From Chryseobacterium sp. MA9 (GTDB lineage Bacteria; Bacteroidota; Bacteroidia; Flavobacteriales; Weeksellaceae): 64,000 nucleotides of DNA. The DNA lies in contig NZ_CP075170.1 of NCBI RefSeq assembly GCF_024399315.1, positions 434,001-498,000 of the forward strand, in the 5' to 3' direction. Below, piece by piece: positions 26,847 through 36,279 of this stretch; the stretch's first letter is position 1; each line of letters starts with the position of its first letter. The notes below the pieces were generated by a model. It made no database searches. It was given only the letters and a program-made list of their open reading frames with translations, and was not told the DNA's origin. The translations under genes were made by a program, and so were the position numbers.

Positions 26847-28184
26847 ATGAAAAACTTTTTAAAACTTCAACTGATTGCGCTGGTAGTCCTTCTCATTTCG
26901 TGCACAAATAATGACGAAAGCGCACCCGTTTTCCCGGAGGGAAGTACAGAATCTGTGAATCTCTGGGTTCAGGACAGTATGAAACGGTATTATTACTGGG
27001 CAGATCAGATGCCTGAAAAACCTGATTACAGGCTTCCTGTAAAGGATTTTTTTAAAAGCCTTCTGTCTTCCCAGGACCGCTTTTCTTTCATGGTGAACAC
27101 TGAGGATTCTTCCAGCTATCCACGCTCCATAAGGAATATGTACGGTTTCGATTATACAGTTGTAAAGCTTGCCAGCAACCAGGTCATTACAGTCGTTAAG
27201 TTGGTTCTTCAAAATTCTCCGGCCTTCAATGCAGGCCTGGAACGGGGAATGATTATTACCAAAATCAATGGAAAAGTTATTACGGCAGCAAATGCTGAAT
27301 CAATGGCCTCCTCTATTAAAGACCAGACCGTTGTAGACCTTACTGTAGGAAAGTGGCAGAGCGGAACAGTTACTGATGAAAAAAATATTACGGTTTACTA
27401 TGGTTTTTCTTTTGAGCAGCCCATCTTATCTAAAGTCTTCGAGAAAAATGGTAAAAAAGTAGGATATCTTTATATTTATGATTTCCCGGACGGAATGACA
27501 CAAATCCTGAACCAAAGATTTGCAGAATTGAAGGCTGCCGGAGTACAGGAACTGATTCTTGATCTCCGCTACAACTATGGAGGTTCGGTGTCGTCTGCAG
27601 CGGCTCTTTGCTCACTGATTCCTTCAGGATTGTCATCTGACTCGCCATTCATCATTTTTAAAGGAAATAAAAACGGAGGGGAAGTAAAAAGAACATTTGC
27701 CCAGCAGATCGCATATGATCCCAAAGCTCTTGATTTTAACACTTTGCGTGCCAATGCATTGGGGTTACAGAAAGTATTTATTCTCACATCGAATAGTACA
27801 GCATCTGCGGCGGAAATTGTCATCAATAATCTGAAGCCGTTTATGCAGGTTATTCAGATTGGAGATACTACTTTAGGTAAAGATATGGCCGGATTTGTAG
27901 TGGAAGACAAGCGAAAACCAAGAAAAATTTCCTGGCAGATCCATCCGGTGATTTATAAAGTATTCAATGCTAATGGAACCGGAGAATACAGCAATGGAAT
28001 TTCTCCACTGGTCATCGTCAACGAATATGCAGGACTTCCGTTATTACCTTTGGGTGATCCTAATGAAACTCTTATTTCTTCTGCTCTTAACGGGGGGTAT
28101 TTCAAATCTGCAGGTCAGGAAAAGAATGGAGGGGCTAAGATCTTATTTCAGAGTGATGTACCTCCAATTGTGGCAGGAAAGTAA
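26847..28184 (+). CDS. S41-family peptidase lipoprotein with PDZ domain
   Basis: A 445-residue lipoprotein (lipobox VVLLISC, Cys19). An N-terminal helical region (LWVQDSMKRYYYWADQMP) precedes a PDZ domain (ALERGMIITKING-like segment LERGMIITKINGKVI). The tail-specific protease core has LILDLRYNYGGSVSSAA and catalytic serine in NSTASAAE, and lysine in TTLGKDMAG. The family cleaves C-terminal or unfolded protein segments in the periplasm or at the surface. The ATG at 26847 is chosen over a TTG at 26841. It ends the gene row headed by the STN receptor. Confidence 0.88.
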   Translation: MKNFLKLQLIALVVLLISCTNNDESAPVFPEGSTESVNLWVQDSMKRYYYWADQMPEKPDYRLPVKDFFKSLLSSQDRFSFMVNTEDSSSYPRSIRNMYGFDYTVVKLASNQVITVVKLVLQNSPAFNAGLERGMIITKINGKVITAANAESMASSIKDQTVVDLTVGKWQSGTVTDEKNITVYYGFSFEQPILSKVFEKNGKKVGYLYIYDFPDGMTQILNQRFAELKAAGVQELILDLRYNYGGSVSSAAALCSLIPSGLSSDSPFIIFKGNKNGGEVKRTFAQQIAYDPKALDFNTLRANALGLQKVFILTSNSTASAAEIVINNLKPFMQVIQIGDTTLGKDMAGFVVEDKRKPRKISWQIHPVIYKVFNANGTGEYSNGISPLVIVNEYAGLPLLPLGDPNETLISSALNGGYFKSAGQEKNGGAKILFQSDVPPIVAGK

Positions 28185-28358
28185 TTTTAAGTGAAAGTGT
28201 GAAAAAAACAAAATAGCAAAAATCAAAAGAGCTAATTTGCTGAATTTTAATAATGAAAAATAAAAAATAAGATATCGAATAGTAAAAGTAAAATTTATAA
28301 AAGCCTTTGCGCCAGTTTGCTTTCAATCTATTCAATAAATCAATAAAATAATAAAATC

Positions 28359-28628
28359 ATGCAGGGAATAGAACCGAAACTTCACATGAACCTGACCAGC
28401 CGTATTGAATATTACCGTCTGCTGATAGAAGCTGCAGAAGATCCTGAAAGTCACCCTTCGGATGTGGCTACACAGATTTCAGAACTGGGTCATCTGTATG
28501 AAGAATATCTGCTTAATAAAAAGAATCTGGAGAACAGCATCAAAAACTATCGGCAATATCATAATGATTTACGGAAAAACCTTACCGTAAGACTTCGGGA
28601 GCTCAGAAGAAAGGCAAGACAGAAATAG
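28359..28628 (+). CDS. Small helical protein of unknown function
   Basis: An 89-residue, highly charged protein predicted to be mostly alpha-helical (LTSRIEYYRLLIEAAEDPES then SELGHLYEEYLLNKK), with a basic C-terminus (LRELRRKARQK). It has no signal peptide and I recognise no family. It stands alone 174 bases after the S41 protease gene and 79 bases before the sterol desaturase-like gene. Confidence 0.6.
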   Translation: MQGIEPKLHMNLTSRIEYYRLLIEAAEDPESHPSDVATQISELGHLYEEYLLNKKNLENSIKNYRQYHNDLRKNLTVRLRELRRKARQK

Positions 28629-28707
28629 TATCTAAAATCTACTTTATCAACCGATTTTACTGTGAAATTCATACCTTTATGACATCAAGTTGAAGGACGA
28701 CAGGTTT

Positions 28708-29430
28708 ATGAATTTTAATCAAACGGAACTTTCCGGCTATTTGCATCTATTCTGGCAGTTTTCCTGGCCGCAATGGATTATATTCAGCATTATCATTAAC
28801 AGTTTTCTGTATCTGTTTTCTATAGGTTTATATATTTTTATTGAAAAAACCTGTCGTAAAAGTCAGCTGCAGGAACAAAATCACCCTGTCACCAGAGCTG
28901 ATTTCTACCTCAGCCTTCTTACCATAATCTGTAACAGCTTTGTCATGTTGCTGGGAGCTTTTTTGTGGAAGAACGGATGGCTTGTACTGGGACAAGGTCA
29001 ATCTGTGACTGGGATAATAGCAGAAGTAGTAGCCTTGCTTCTTTTGATGGACCTTCTGATGTATTTCTTTCATTTTGCAGCTCATTTACCGTTCATCTAT
29101 AAAATCCTGCATGGAAAACACCATGAGCATGTTAGTACCAATTTTTTGAGCCTTTTTGTTTTGCATCCTTTTGAAACCATAGGATTTGGCTTGATGATGC
29201 TTGTTTTGCTCATAAGCTATGATTTTTCTGTAATTTCTATTTCAGTTTACCTTATGCTGAATCTTATCTGGGGAACGATAGGACATTTGAACAGAGAATT
29301 TTTTCCTGCTTCCTTTGACCGTTTTTTTGTGGGGACAACAAGGTTTCATAATCTGCACCATTTGGATGAAAGTAAAAACTTCGGGTTTTATACTTCTATC
29401 TGGGATAGATTATTTGGTACGTATAAATAA
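28708..29430 (+). CDS. Sterol desaturase / fatty acid hydroxylase family membrane protein
   Basis: A 240-residue protein with four or five membrane helices and the family's histidine boxes: HFAAH, HGKHHEHV, and a third cluster HNLHHLDE near the C-terminus, which together bind a di-iron centre. Family members hydroxylate or desaturate lipids with O2. A TTG at 28690 would extend it by six residues; the ATG at 28708 is preferred. It converges with the MarR gene, 10 bases away. Confidence 0.88.
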   Translation: MNFNQTELSGYLHLFWQFSWPQWIIFSIIINSFLYLFSIGLYIFIEKTCRKSQLQEQNHPVTRADFYLSLLTIICNSFVMLLGAFLWKNGWLVLGQGQSVTGIIAEVVALLLLMDLLMYFFHFAAHLPFIYKILHGKHHEHVSTNFLSLFVLHPFETIGFGLMMLVLLISYDFSVISISVYLMLNLIWGTIGHLNREFFPASFDRFFVGTTRFHNLHHLDESKNFGFYTSIWDRLFGTYK

Positions 29431-29440
29431 CAGATTGGGA

Positions 29441-29863
29441 TTACAGTTTTAGATGATTCAGCACTTTCTCCAGCAGATAATTAAAATTTTTCAATTCTTC
29501 AGAGGTAAGTATAGAAGCTGTCTGGTGAGTAATAGCCTTACGGAAAGTTTCCGAATTATCTATAATAAACCTTCCTTTATCCGTTACTGAAAGATTGAAT
29601 TTCCTGTGATCTGTTTTTTCCTGTTCCCGGATAATGAAATCATGACTGATTAGAAATTTTAACTGTTTTGAAATGGCTGCCTGGCTGATGTTGAAAGCTA
29701 CTGATATTTCCCTTCCTGTTGCTGTTCCTTTTCTCATGATAAATTCAATAATATTATAATGAGCTGCGGTTACTCCATTAATATCACCCCGGTTCATATG
29801 AGCCAGAATAAGACACTGAAAATCAGTAAATGTGTTAAAAAACTCTTTTTCAATAGGTTTCAT
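29441..29863 (-). CDS. MarR-family transcriptional regulator
   Basis: A 140-residue winged-helix protein with the MarR core: GTATGREISVAFNISQAAIS (recognition HTH), then FIIREQEKTDHRKFNLSVT, the beta-wing DxR motif. The family usually represses resistance genes and responds to small phenolic or drug ligands. It is divergent from a UvrA-like ATPase gene, and a 31-base near-perfect palindrome lies between the two starts, so coregulation is likely. Confidence 0.9.
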   Translation of the reverse strand: MKPIEKEFFNTFTDFQCLILAHMNRGDINGVTAAHYNIIEFIMRKGTATGREISVAFNISQAAISKQLKFLISHDFIIREQEKTDHRKFNLSVTDKGRFIIDNSETFRKAITHQTASILTSEELKNFNYLLEKVLNHLKL

Positions 29864-29873
29864 GAGAATTATA

Positions 29874-29904
29874 CTTAACTTAGTTAATTATTAACAAAGT
29901 TAAG
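29874..29904. promoter_or_regulatory. 31-base near-perfect palindrome, candidate MarR operator
   Basis: Arms starting CTTAACT and ending AGTTAAG pair at 14 of 15 positions about the centre at 29889. The site lies 10 bases from each start codon (MarR at 29863, UvrA-like at 29915), so bound protein would cover both translation and promoter regions. The size and dyad form fit a MarR dimer site. Confidence 0.6.
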
Positions 29905-29914
29905 CATTTTTAAT

Positions 29915-32164
29915 ATGGAAAATATAGAAATTACCAATGCCCGACAGAATAATCTCAAAAATATTTCCATAAAAATTCCAAAATACAAGATTGTAGTCTT
30001 TACTGGAGTATCAGGATCAGGGAAATCATCATTGGTTTTTGAAACCATTGGGGCTGAAGCCCAGAGGCAGATTAATGAAACCCAAAACAGTTTTATCAGA
30101 AACCGTTTGCAGCATTATGGTCTGCCGGATGTAGATAAAATTGAAAATCTTAATGTTCCTATCATTATCAATCAAAAACGACTGGGTGGAAATGCCAGAT
30201 CTACCGTGGGAACAGCAGCGGATGTATCTGCTTCTTTAAGGCTTTTGTTTTCGAGGATGGGAGAGCCGTTTGTAGGATACTCTAATGTATTCTCATTTAA
30301 CCATCCTCAAGGAATGTGTCCTGAATGTGAGGGATTAGGCTTTGTTCAGACCTTAAACGTAAATGTCTTAATTGATCGTGAAAAATCTCTGCATGAAGGA
30401 GCCGTCAGATTTCCGACTTTTCAGCCGGGGGGATGGCGTTTAACAAGATATACGCTATCCGGTTATTTTGATAATGAAAAAAAACTGAAAGATTTCACTG
30501 CTAAAGAATGGGAGACTTTACTGTATGCGCCTGAACATAAACCCAGACATCCGCATAAAGACTGGGGCAAAACTGTAAAATACGAAGGAATTGTTCCAAG
30601 GATTGAAAAAGCGTTTCTGAAAAAAGATTCTAAGGAAAATATAACAAGAAAGGATGCTTTGAATCATATTGTTATCACCAAAACCTGCCCGTCATGCCAG
30701 GGAAAACGGCTGAATGAAAAAATCTTATCCTGTAAAATTCAGGGAATGAATATCGCAGACTGTATGGCACTTTCTGTAGATGAACTGCTGGAATTTATTA
30801 CCTCTCTGGATTCAGGGACATATGAAGTTGTCATCAAAGAGCTTTCCGCAAAACTGCAGAATATCATAACGATCGGATTGCAGTATCTGACATTGGACAG
30901 AAGTACCAACACACTTTCCGGAGGAGAGTCTCAGCGTATAAAAATGGTAAGAAGCCTTGGAAATAGCCTGATAGATCTTTTATATATCTTTGATGAACCC
31001 AGTATTGGACTTCATCCGAAAGATCTGCAGAATATTGTAACGATTATACAGCAGATCAGAGACAAAGGAAATTCTGTTTTAATAGTAGAACATGATCCGG
31101 ATCTGATTAAAATGGCAGACCGAATTATTGATATAGGCCCTGGTTCAGGAAGGAATGGTGGAGAAGTGATATATAACGGAACATTTAAAAATTTAAAAAA
31201 CTCGACAGGTAAAACAGGTTCTTATTTTGCAGAGAAACCAGTTATAAAACAAAAATTCAGAAAACCAACAGGCTTTTTGGAGATTAAAAATGCTACAAAA
31301 TATAATCTTAAAAATGTAACTGTGAATATTCCAACAGGGGTAATGACAGTAGTTACCGGAGTAGCAGGATCAGGAAAAAGTACACTTATCAACCGCATCT
31401 TACCCGACATTTATCCGGATGTGACGGTTATAGATCAATCTCTGTTTGCCGCCAGTGCCCGTTCCAATTTGCTGACCTATCTGGGAATATCAGATACTGT
31501 CCGCAAGCTGTTTGCACACAGTAATCATACTTCAGAAAAGCTGTTCAGCAGAAATAGTGAAGGTGCCTGCAAAAACTGTAAAGGATTGGGAATAGAAAAG
31601 ATTGATCTTGCTTTTATGGATGATATTGAACAACCTTGCGAAGTTTGCAGAGGCTCGGGGTTTGATCCTGATGTGTTACAATATACATACAATGGAAAAA
31701 CGATTGTAGAAGTCATGGATATGACAATTTCTGAGGCAGTCTCTTTTTTTGAAGAAAAATCTGTTCTCAAAAACTTTGATCTGCTGATACAGTTAGGCCT
31801 TGATTATCTGACATTAGGACAAAGACTGGATAGCTTTTCCGGAGGTGAAAGACAGCGCCTGAAACTTACAAGAGAACTGAAAAATACTCATCAGACCATT
31901 ATTCTGGATGAACCCAGTACAGGATTGCACCCAAGTGATACCCAAAAACTGCTGACTTTTTTTAATGGGCTTGTAGATCAGAATAATACGCTTATTGTTA
32001 TCGAGCATAACCTTGACATTATTGCACAGGCAGACTGGATTATTGATATGGGGCCTGGCGCAGGAAAGTTTGGCGGTGAAGTATTGTTTGAAGGAACTCC
32101 GATAGATCTGTTAAAAAACAAAATATCATATACAGCAGAATTTCTGAAGAAACATGTTCAGTAA
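29915..32164 (+). CDS. UvrA-like ABC ATPase (short, class II)
   Basis: A 749-residue tandem ABC ATPase, shorter than UvrA of nucleotide excision repair (about 940). Both ATPase halves are present: Walker A GVSGSGKSS and GVAGSGKST, signatures LSGGESQRIK and FSGGERQRLK, Walker B DEPSIGLHP and DEPSTGLHP. The zinc motifs CPECEGLGF, CPSCQGKRL, CKNCKGLG and CEVCRGSGF are kept. The missing part corresponds to the UvrB-binding and insertion domains. Short paralogues of this kind are tied to resistance against DNA-binding drugs (DrrC-type). The MarR partner supports an inducible resistance role, which is inference. Confidence 0.88.
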   Translation: MENIEITNARQNNLKNISIKIPKYKIVVFTGVSGSGKSSLVFETIGAEAQRQINETQNSFIRNRLQHYGLPDVDKIENLNVPIIINQKRLGGNARSTVGTAADVSASLRLLFSRMGEPFVGYSNVFSFNHPQGMCPECEGLGFVQTLNVNVLIDREKSLHEGAVRFPTFQPGGWRLTRYTLSGYFDNEKKLKDFTAKEWETLLYAPEHKPRHPHKDWGKTVKYEGIVPRIEKAFLKKDSKENITRKDALNHIVITKTCPSCQGKRLNEKILSCKIQGMNIADCMALSVDELLEFITSLDSGTYEVVIKELSAKLQNIITIGLQYLTLDRSTNTLSGGESQRIKMVRSLGNSLIDLLYIFDEPSIGLHPKDLQNIVTIIQQIRDKGNSVLIVEHDPDLIKMADRIIDIGPGSGRNGGEVIYNGTFKNLKNSTGKTGSYFAEKPVIKQKFRKPTGFLEIKNATKYNLKNVTVNIPTGVMTVVTGVAGSGKSTLINRILPDIYPDVTVIDQSLFAASARSNLLTYLGISDTVRKLFAHSNHTSEKLFSRNSEGACKNCKGLGIEKIDLAFMDDIEQPCEVCRGSGFDPDVLQYTYNGKTIVEVMDMTISEAVSFFEEKSVLKNFDLLIQLGLDYLTLGQRLDSFSGGERQRLKLTRELKNTHQTIILDEPSTGLHPSDTQKLLTFFNGLVDQNNTLIVIEHNLDIIAQADWIIDMGPGAGKFGGEVLFEGTPIDLLKNKISYTAEFLKKHVQ

Positions 32165-32179
32165 CATAAAAGAATGAAA

Positions 32180-32254
32180 AGTATTAAGTTGAACTCCACT
32201 CATGAGATTGCTTCACCTATGGTTTGCAATGACAATACAGTTCAACTTAATACT
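32180..32254. repeat. 16-bp inverted repeat around a REP-like hairpin
   Basis: AGTATTAAGTTGAACT (32180-32195) and AGTTCAACTTAATACT (32239-32254) are perfect inverted copies around 43 bases. The insert includes GAGATTGCTTC and TTGCAATGAC, themselves inverted (ATTGC/GCAAT), similar to a palindromic repeat dispersed in many bacterial genomes. It lies between convergent genes and may act as a bidirectional terminator. Confidence 0.6.
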
Positions 32255-32293
32255 CTTACAACCTTGTCAACCTTAATGGTTCAAAGATTATTT

Positions 32294-33328
32294 TTATTTA
32301 GCGGCTTTCACAGCTGATTTAATTGCTTTCTCAACAATTCTCCAGTCATAAAAGTGAAATACTCTGCCATTACTCATCGCAACGAAGACACCTTTAGGAA
32401 ATTTTGGACCTAAATTAACATTCGTCACTTCAGAACCATCACTTTCCAGCGTAGAAACAGGAATTTCTGCAATTCTTCCTTTGGACTGATCTTCTCTTAA
32501 ATAGACATTGAATGTGTCATTCTGCTGATTTGAAACCAGAATATATCCTTTTCCTTCAGCAGTAGGATAAATGGAAATTCCTTCCACATCAGATTTAAAA
32601 TCTCCTTTTCCGAAAACCGATAATTCTTCATTTCCTTTTTTCGGATCTGCATAATATTTATGAACTCCGAACTGCTCATCAGAATAGTAGATATAGCCCA
32701 TTTCATCATCTACAGCAATACTTTCAATCTCTTTCAGTCCACTGTATTTCCCGAATTTACGAACAACTTCTCCTGTGATGGATCCGTTCTTCTCAGTCAG
32801 TTTATACTGCCAAAGGTAGCCGTCAGCCGGGCCGGATTTTCTTCCGACAATCACAAATATATTTCCTGTTTCCGGGTTTTTATACAGAGAAACTCCCATC
32901 GGACCCCGTTCTGATTCTCCTTCAAATACAGCGATTTCTCCCATTTCTTTCAGTTCAGGAAGCGAGTATAATTTTACTTTGTTGGTTTCCCTTTCAGTTA
33001 CCGCTGCGATATCTGTTTTCTTTCCATTTAAAATAAAACCATATTCAAGATCAACGTTATTGGGACGTTTCAATCCTAAAACTTTATGGGTAATCTTTCC
33101 GTTAAGGTCAAAGGCATACAGTCCGCCATCTGTGTCTTTATCGGTTCCGATGATGATACTTTTTGAAGCATCCTGAGGATTGATCCATATGGCGGGATCA
33201 TCAGTATCATGAACCACTGTTTCTGTAATAACAGCTGGTTTTAATTTTTCTGCTAATTCTTTCTGCCCTGTACAGTTGATCACAAAAGGAAGAACTGTAA
33301 GAGCCAATATATAATGCGTGTTTTTCAT
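32294..33328 (-). CDS. Beta-propeller phytase lipoprotein
   Basis: A 344-residue protein with lipoprotein signal MKNTHYILALTVLPFVINC (Cys19). Phytase blade motifs are visible: DTDDPAIWINP, GTDKDTDGGLYAFDL, RPNNVDLEYGF, ESIAVDDEMGYIYYSDEQFG and DVEGISIYP. The acidic residues are the calcium and phosphate ligands of the family. It removes phosphate from phytate (inositol hexakisphosphate) outside the cytoplasm. An upstream in-frame ATG at 33346 lies within the TonB receptor gene; the start at 33328, seven bases after the receptor stop, fits the lipobox. It is co-transcribed with that receptor. Confidence 0.9.
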   Translation of the reverse strand: MKNTHYILALTVLPFVINCTGQKELAEKLKPAVITETVVHDTDDPAIWINPQDASKSIIIGTDKDTDGGLYAFDLNGKITHKVLGLKRPNNVDLEYGFILNGKKTDIAAVTERETNKVKLYSLPELKEMGEIAVFEGESERGPMGVSLYKNPETGNIFVIVGRKSGPADGYLWQYKLTEKNGSITGEVVRKFGKYSGLKEIESIAVDDEMGYIYYSDEQFGVHKYYADPKKGNEELSVFGKGDFKSDVEGISIYPTAEGKGYILVSNQQNDTFNVYLREDQSKGRIAEIPVSTLESDGSEVTNVNLGPKFPKGVFVAMSNGRVFHFYDWRIVEKAIKSAVKAAK

Positions 33329-33335
33329 GTGTATT

Positions 33336-36146
33336 TTAAAAATCAAATTTCACTCCCATCGTAAACCTCGGTCTGTAATATTCAGCCTGAGCGGTTCTGC
33401 TCTGGATTCCCTGGTAGTATCTTAACGGCTGATTGGTCAGATTATTGGCTTCTGCGAAAACTCTGAGCTGGCTTGTAATCTTGTAAGAAGCATTGGCATC
33501 AAGAAAAAACTGTTTGTCATAATAACGGTCGTCAAAAGCTTTTCCTCCCAGTTCATCAATATAATGAGACGCATAGTTCATGGAAACTCTGGCTGAAAAA
33601 CGTTTATTCTCCCACGAAAGAGATCCGTTGAACATATGAGGGGCAGCTCCGGGAAAACCTACATCTGTTCTTTCAATACCTTCTTCATTGGTGATTCCTT
33701 TTGCTTTGGATTTGGTGTAAGTATAGTTCACATAAACTCCAAGTCCCTTCCAGAAAGCGCCGGGAATAAAATCAAGCTGTCTCTGTAAAGCCACTTCAAA
33801 ACCATAAATATCTACATTGTCACCATTACGCTGCTGGGTAAACTTCCAGTTGCTTTCTCCCGTAGGAATTGGATTTGACTGTCCTGCAAAATCATTCGCA
33901 AAATCATTTGCAGTATAATTTCTTTTGGAATAGGTATAAATAAAATCCTTCAGGTTTTTATAAAAAACTCCTCCGGAAAGAATCCCTACAGACTTAAAGT
34001 ACTTTTCCGCCATAAAATCAAAATTATACGCATAGGTTGCTTTTAAGTTTGGATTTCCGGCTGCAACAATCTCATCTTCTGAAATCACGTTAAGGTAGGG
34101 AACCAGTGAATAATAATTGGGACGGGCAAGAGCCGTGGTAAATGCTGCACGAAGCACAAGGTCCTGTACTGGAACATATTTGAAGGAAATATTGGGAAGT
34201 ACGTTTGTATACGTATTGGTATTATTGATTTGTCCTACCAGGTCTTTTTCATTCATTACATAGTTTCCGGTGTAATCAATATTAGTTGTTTCAATACGTG
34301 CGCCAACGATCATTGATAATTTATCATTGAAATCCTGATCCCAACGGATATAACCTGCATAGATCTGCTCTTTTGCATTGTAATTGCTGGAAAGATACTT
34401 CTCAGGCTTTAATTTACCATTAAATAAAACAGGATTGAACAGATCAAGGTTTCCCAGATATGATGGGTCAACGAATGTTCCCGGAACATAATTTCCCGGC
34501 TGAAAGTTTTGACCGTCAAGGTTTATCGTTGGTACGGATAAGAGACTTCCCATAGTGTTAACAGGAGTAAAAGCATAGAAATCATTTTCTCTTTCTTTTT
34601 TCTTCAAACGCATACGGAAACCGGTACGAAAACGTCCTTTCTGGCCATCAATTACAGAAAATGGGAAACGGACATTGACTTTTGCTCCCAGTTCCTTTTC
34701 CTGTGTAAAGTTGTTGGCATCCGAAAGATCGCTCAGCTTATAACTGCCCAAATTATCTGCAGCAAGGAGATTGAACATTGGCTTTTCTGGATTACTAAGG
34801 TCAGGAGAGAAATTCATTTTGCTGTTTTCAAACTCTATATAACGCTGGTGAGGCTTATCTTCACTTGCTATTGCATAGTTGACAGACCAGTCAAGATCTA
34901 CCTTGGAGCCTAATAAATGTTCTCCCCTTAAAGCATAGTTCTGAACTTTCTGTTTTTCAAGACGGGTGTTGTCATTATCAGCATCACCTCCTTTATTCTG
35001 TCTTGTGATACTTCCTTTCCAGTCTGTAATTTCTGTTTCATCTGCATTGTAGACCGGTTTTATTTTATATCCTAATGCCAGCCTGGTTTCTTTATCATTT
35101 CTGAAATTATACATTGCAGAAGCATAGATCTTGTTTTTGGAATTGAATTCATAATCCATATTAAGATCAAAACTATGTCTGATACGGTGTTCATTATAAT
35201 AACGTACACCCATTTTACTTACATAAACTGTTTGGGCCAGATCATTTGCCTGGCTCCATACAGGTTCTATATTATCCGAACCGAAATTGTTGTTGTTATA
35301 AGAAAAGCTGAATACAGCGCCTAATTTTTTATCTAAAAATCTGTTTCCATACACAAATCCGGCTGTATAATTTCCTTTTTCACGGATTGGATTGTATCCT
35401 CCGGCAACTGTTGCAGAAATCCTCTGTCCATTCGGAGAAGCTCTTGTAATAAGGTTTACAGAACCTCCAATAGCATCGGCATCCATATCAGGAGTCAGAG
35501 TTTTATTGACTTCTATGGTGGAGATCATGTCAGAAGGAATCAGGTCCATCTGGACGTTACGGTTATCCCCTTCAGCAGAAGGAATTCTGTCACCATTCAG
35601 CGTAACGGAATTAAGATTGGGAGCCAGTCCTCTGATAATAAGATTTCTGGCTTCTCCCTGATCATTCTGTATGGTAACTCCCGGAACACGCTTCAAAGCA
35701 TCCCCGATATTGGCATCAGGAAAACGCCCGATCTGGTCCGAAGAAATCACATTGGTAATATTGGCATTGTTTTTTTGCTTGTTTAAAGCCCTTGCCTGAT
35801 TTTTTAAAGTAGCTCCTGACACTACAACTTCTGCAATAGACGTTTCTTTTTTGTCGAAAACGATATTCTGGCGGGTGTTTTTCTCAGACTCAACTGTCAC
35901 ATTATATTCATGTACGCCGTAACCAAGATAATCAATTTTCATAGTATAGCTTCCCGGGGGAACATTCAGGAAAACAAAATTTCCGTGTTCATCCGAGGTT
36001 GTATAGATATTTCCCGGCGTCAGGGAGATTTTGGCTCCTGGCAAGGCTATTTTCGAATCGTCGTTGATGTTTCCGGAAAGAGAACCGGTCTGTGCATAGA
36101 AAAAAATAGAGGCACAAAATAAAACAGATGTAAAAATTTTTTTCAC
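33336..36146 (-). CDS. TonB-dependent receptor, probably for phytate-derived compounds
   Basis: A 936-residue receptor. The signal peptide MKKIFTSVLFCASIFFYAQ is followed by a carboxypeptidase-like regulatory domain (about 20-105, TGSLSGNINDDSKIALPGAK), a plug with NIGDALKRVPGVTIQ and ARNLIIRGLAPNLNSVTLNG, and a barrel ending RFTMGVKFDF. There is no STN domain. The gene precedes the beta-propeller phytase by seven bases, a common pair in Bacteroidota, so its substrate is probably phytate or lower inositol phosphates (inference from context). A TAATTTTG box lies 29 bases upstream. Confidence 0.9.
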   Translation of the reverse strand: MKKIFTSVLFCASIFFYAQTGSLSGNINDDSKIALPGAKISLTPGNIYTTSDEHGNFVFLNVPPGSYTMKIDYLGYGVHEYNVTVESEKNTRQNIVFDKKETSIAEVVVSGATLKNQARALNKQKNNANITNVISSDQIGRFPDANIGDALKRVPGVTIQNDQGEARNLIIRGLAPNLNSVTLNGDRIPSAEGDNRNVQMDLIPSDMISTIEVNKTLTPDMDADAIGGSVNLITRASPNGQRISATVAGGYNPIREKGNYTAGFVYGNRFLDKKLGAVFSFSYNNNNFGSDNIEPVWSQANDLAQTVYVSKMGVRYYNEHRIRHSFDLNMDYEFNSKNKIYASAMYNFRNDKETRLALGYKIKPVYNADETEITDWKGSITRQNKGGDADNDNTRLEKQKVQNYALRGEHLLGSKVDLDWSVNYAIASEDKPHQRYIEFENSKMNFSPDLSNPEKPMFNLLAADNLGSYKLSDLSDANNFTQEKELGAKVNVRFPFSVIDGQKGRFRTGFRMRLKKKERENDFYAFTPVNTMGSLLSVPTINLDGQNFQPGNYVPGTFVDPSYLGNLDLFNPVLFNGKLKPEKYLSSNYNAKEQIYAGYIRWDQDFNDKLSMIVGARIETTNIDYTGNYVMNEKDLVGQINNTNTYTNVLPNISFKYVPVQDLVLRAAFTTALARPNYYSLVPYLNVISEDEIVAAGNPNLKATYAYNFDFMAEKYFKSVGILSGGVFYKNLKDFIYTYSKRNYTANDFANDFAGQSNPIPTGESNWKFTQQRNGDNVDIYGFEVALQRQLDFIPGAFWKGLGVYVNYTYTKSKAKGITNEEGIERTDVGFPGAAPHMFNGSLSWENKRFSARVSMNYASHYIDELGGKAFDDRYYDKQFFLDANASYKITSQLRVFAEANNLTNQPLRYYQGIQSRTAQAEYYRPRFTMGVKFDF

Positions 36147-36174
36147 TTTTTTTATTTTTAGATAAAAATCACAA

Positions 36175-36182
36175 CAAAATTA
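36175..36182 (-). promoter_or_regulatory. -7 box (TAATTTTG) of the receptor-phytase operon
   Basis: The minus-strand TAATTTTG fits the Bacteroidota consensus and lies 29 bases before the receptor ATG at 36146. A TTG at the right spacing is not obvious. Confidence 0.4.
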
Positions 36183-36279
36183 AACGTCTGTTTGGGGAAA
36201 GTGTTGAAGAGAAAATTAAGGTTTTCTTAAGAATTGTTAATATAGAAACTGATCATTGAAGGTAATATAAAGTTGTTAC

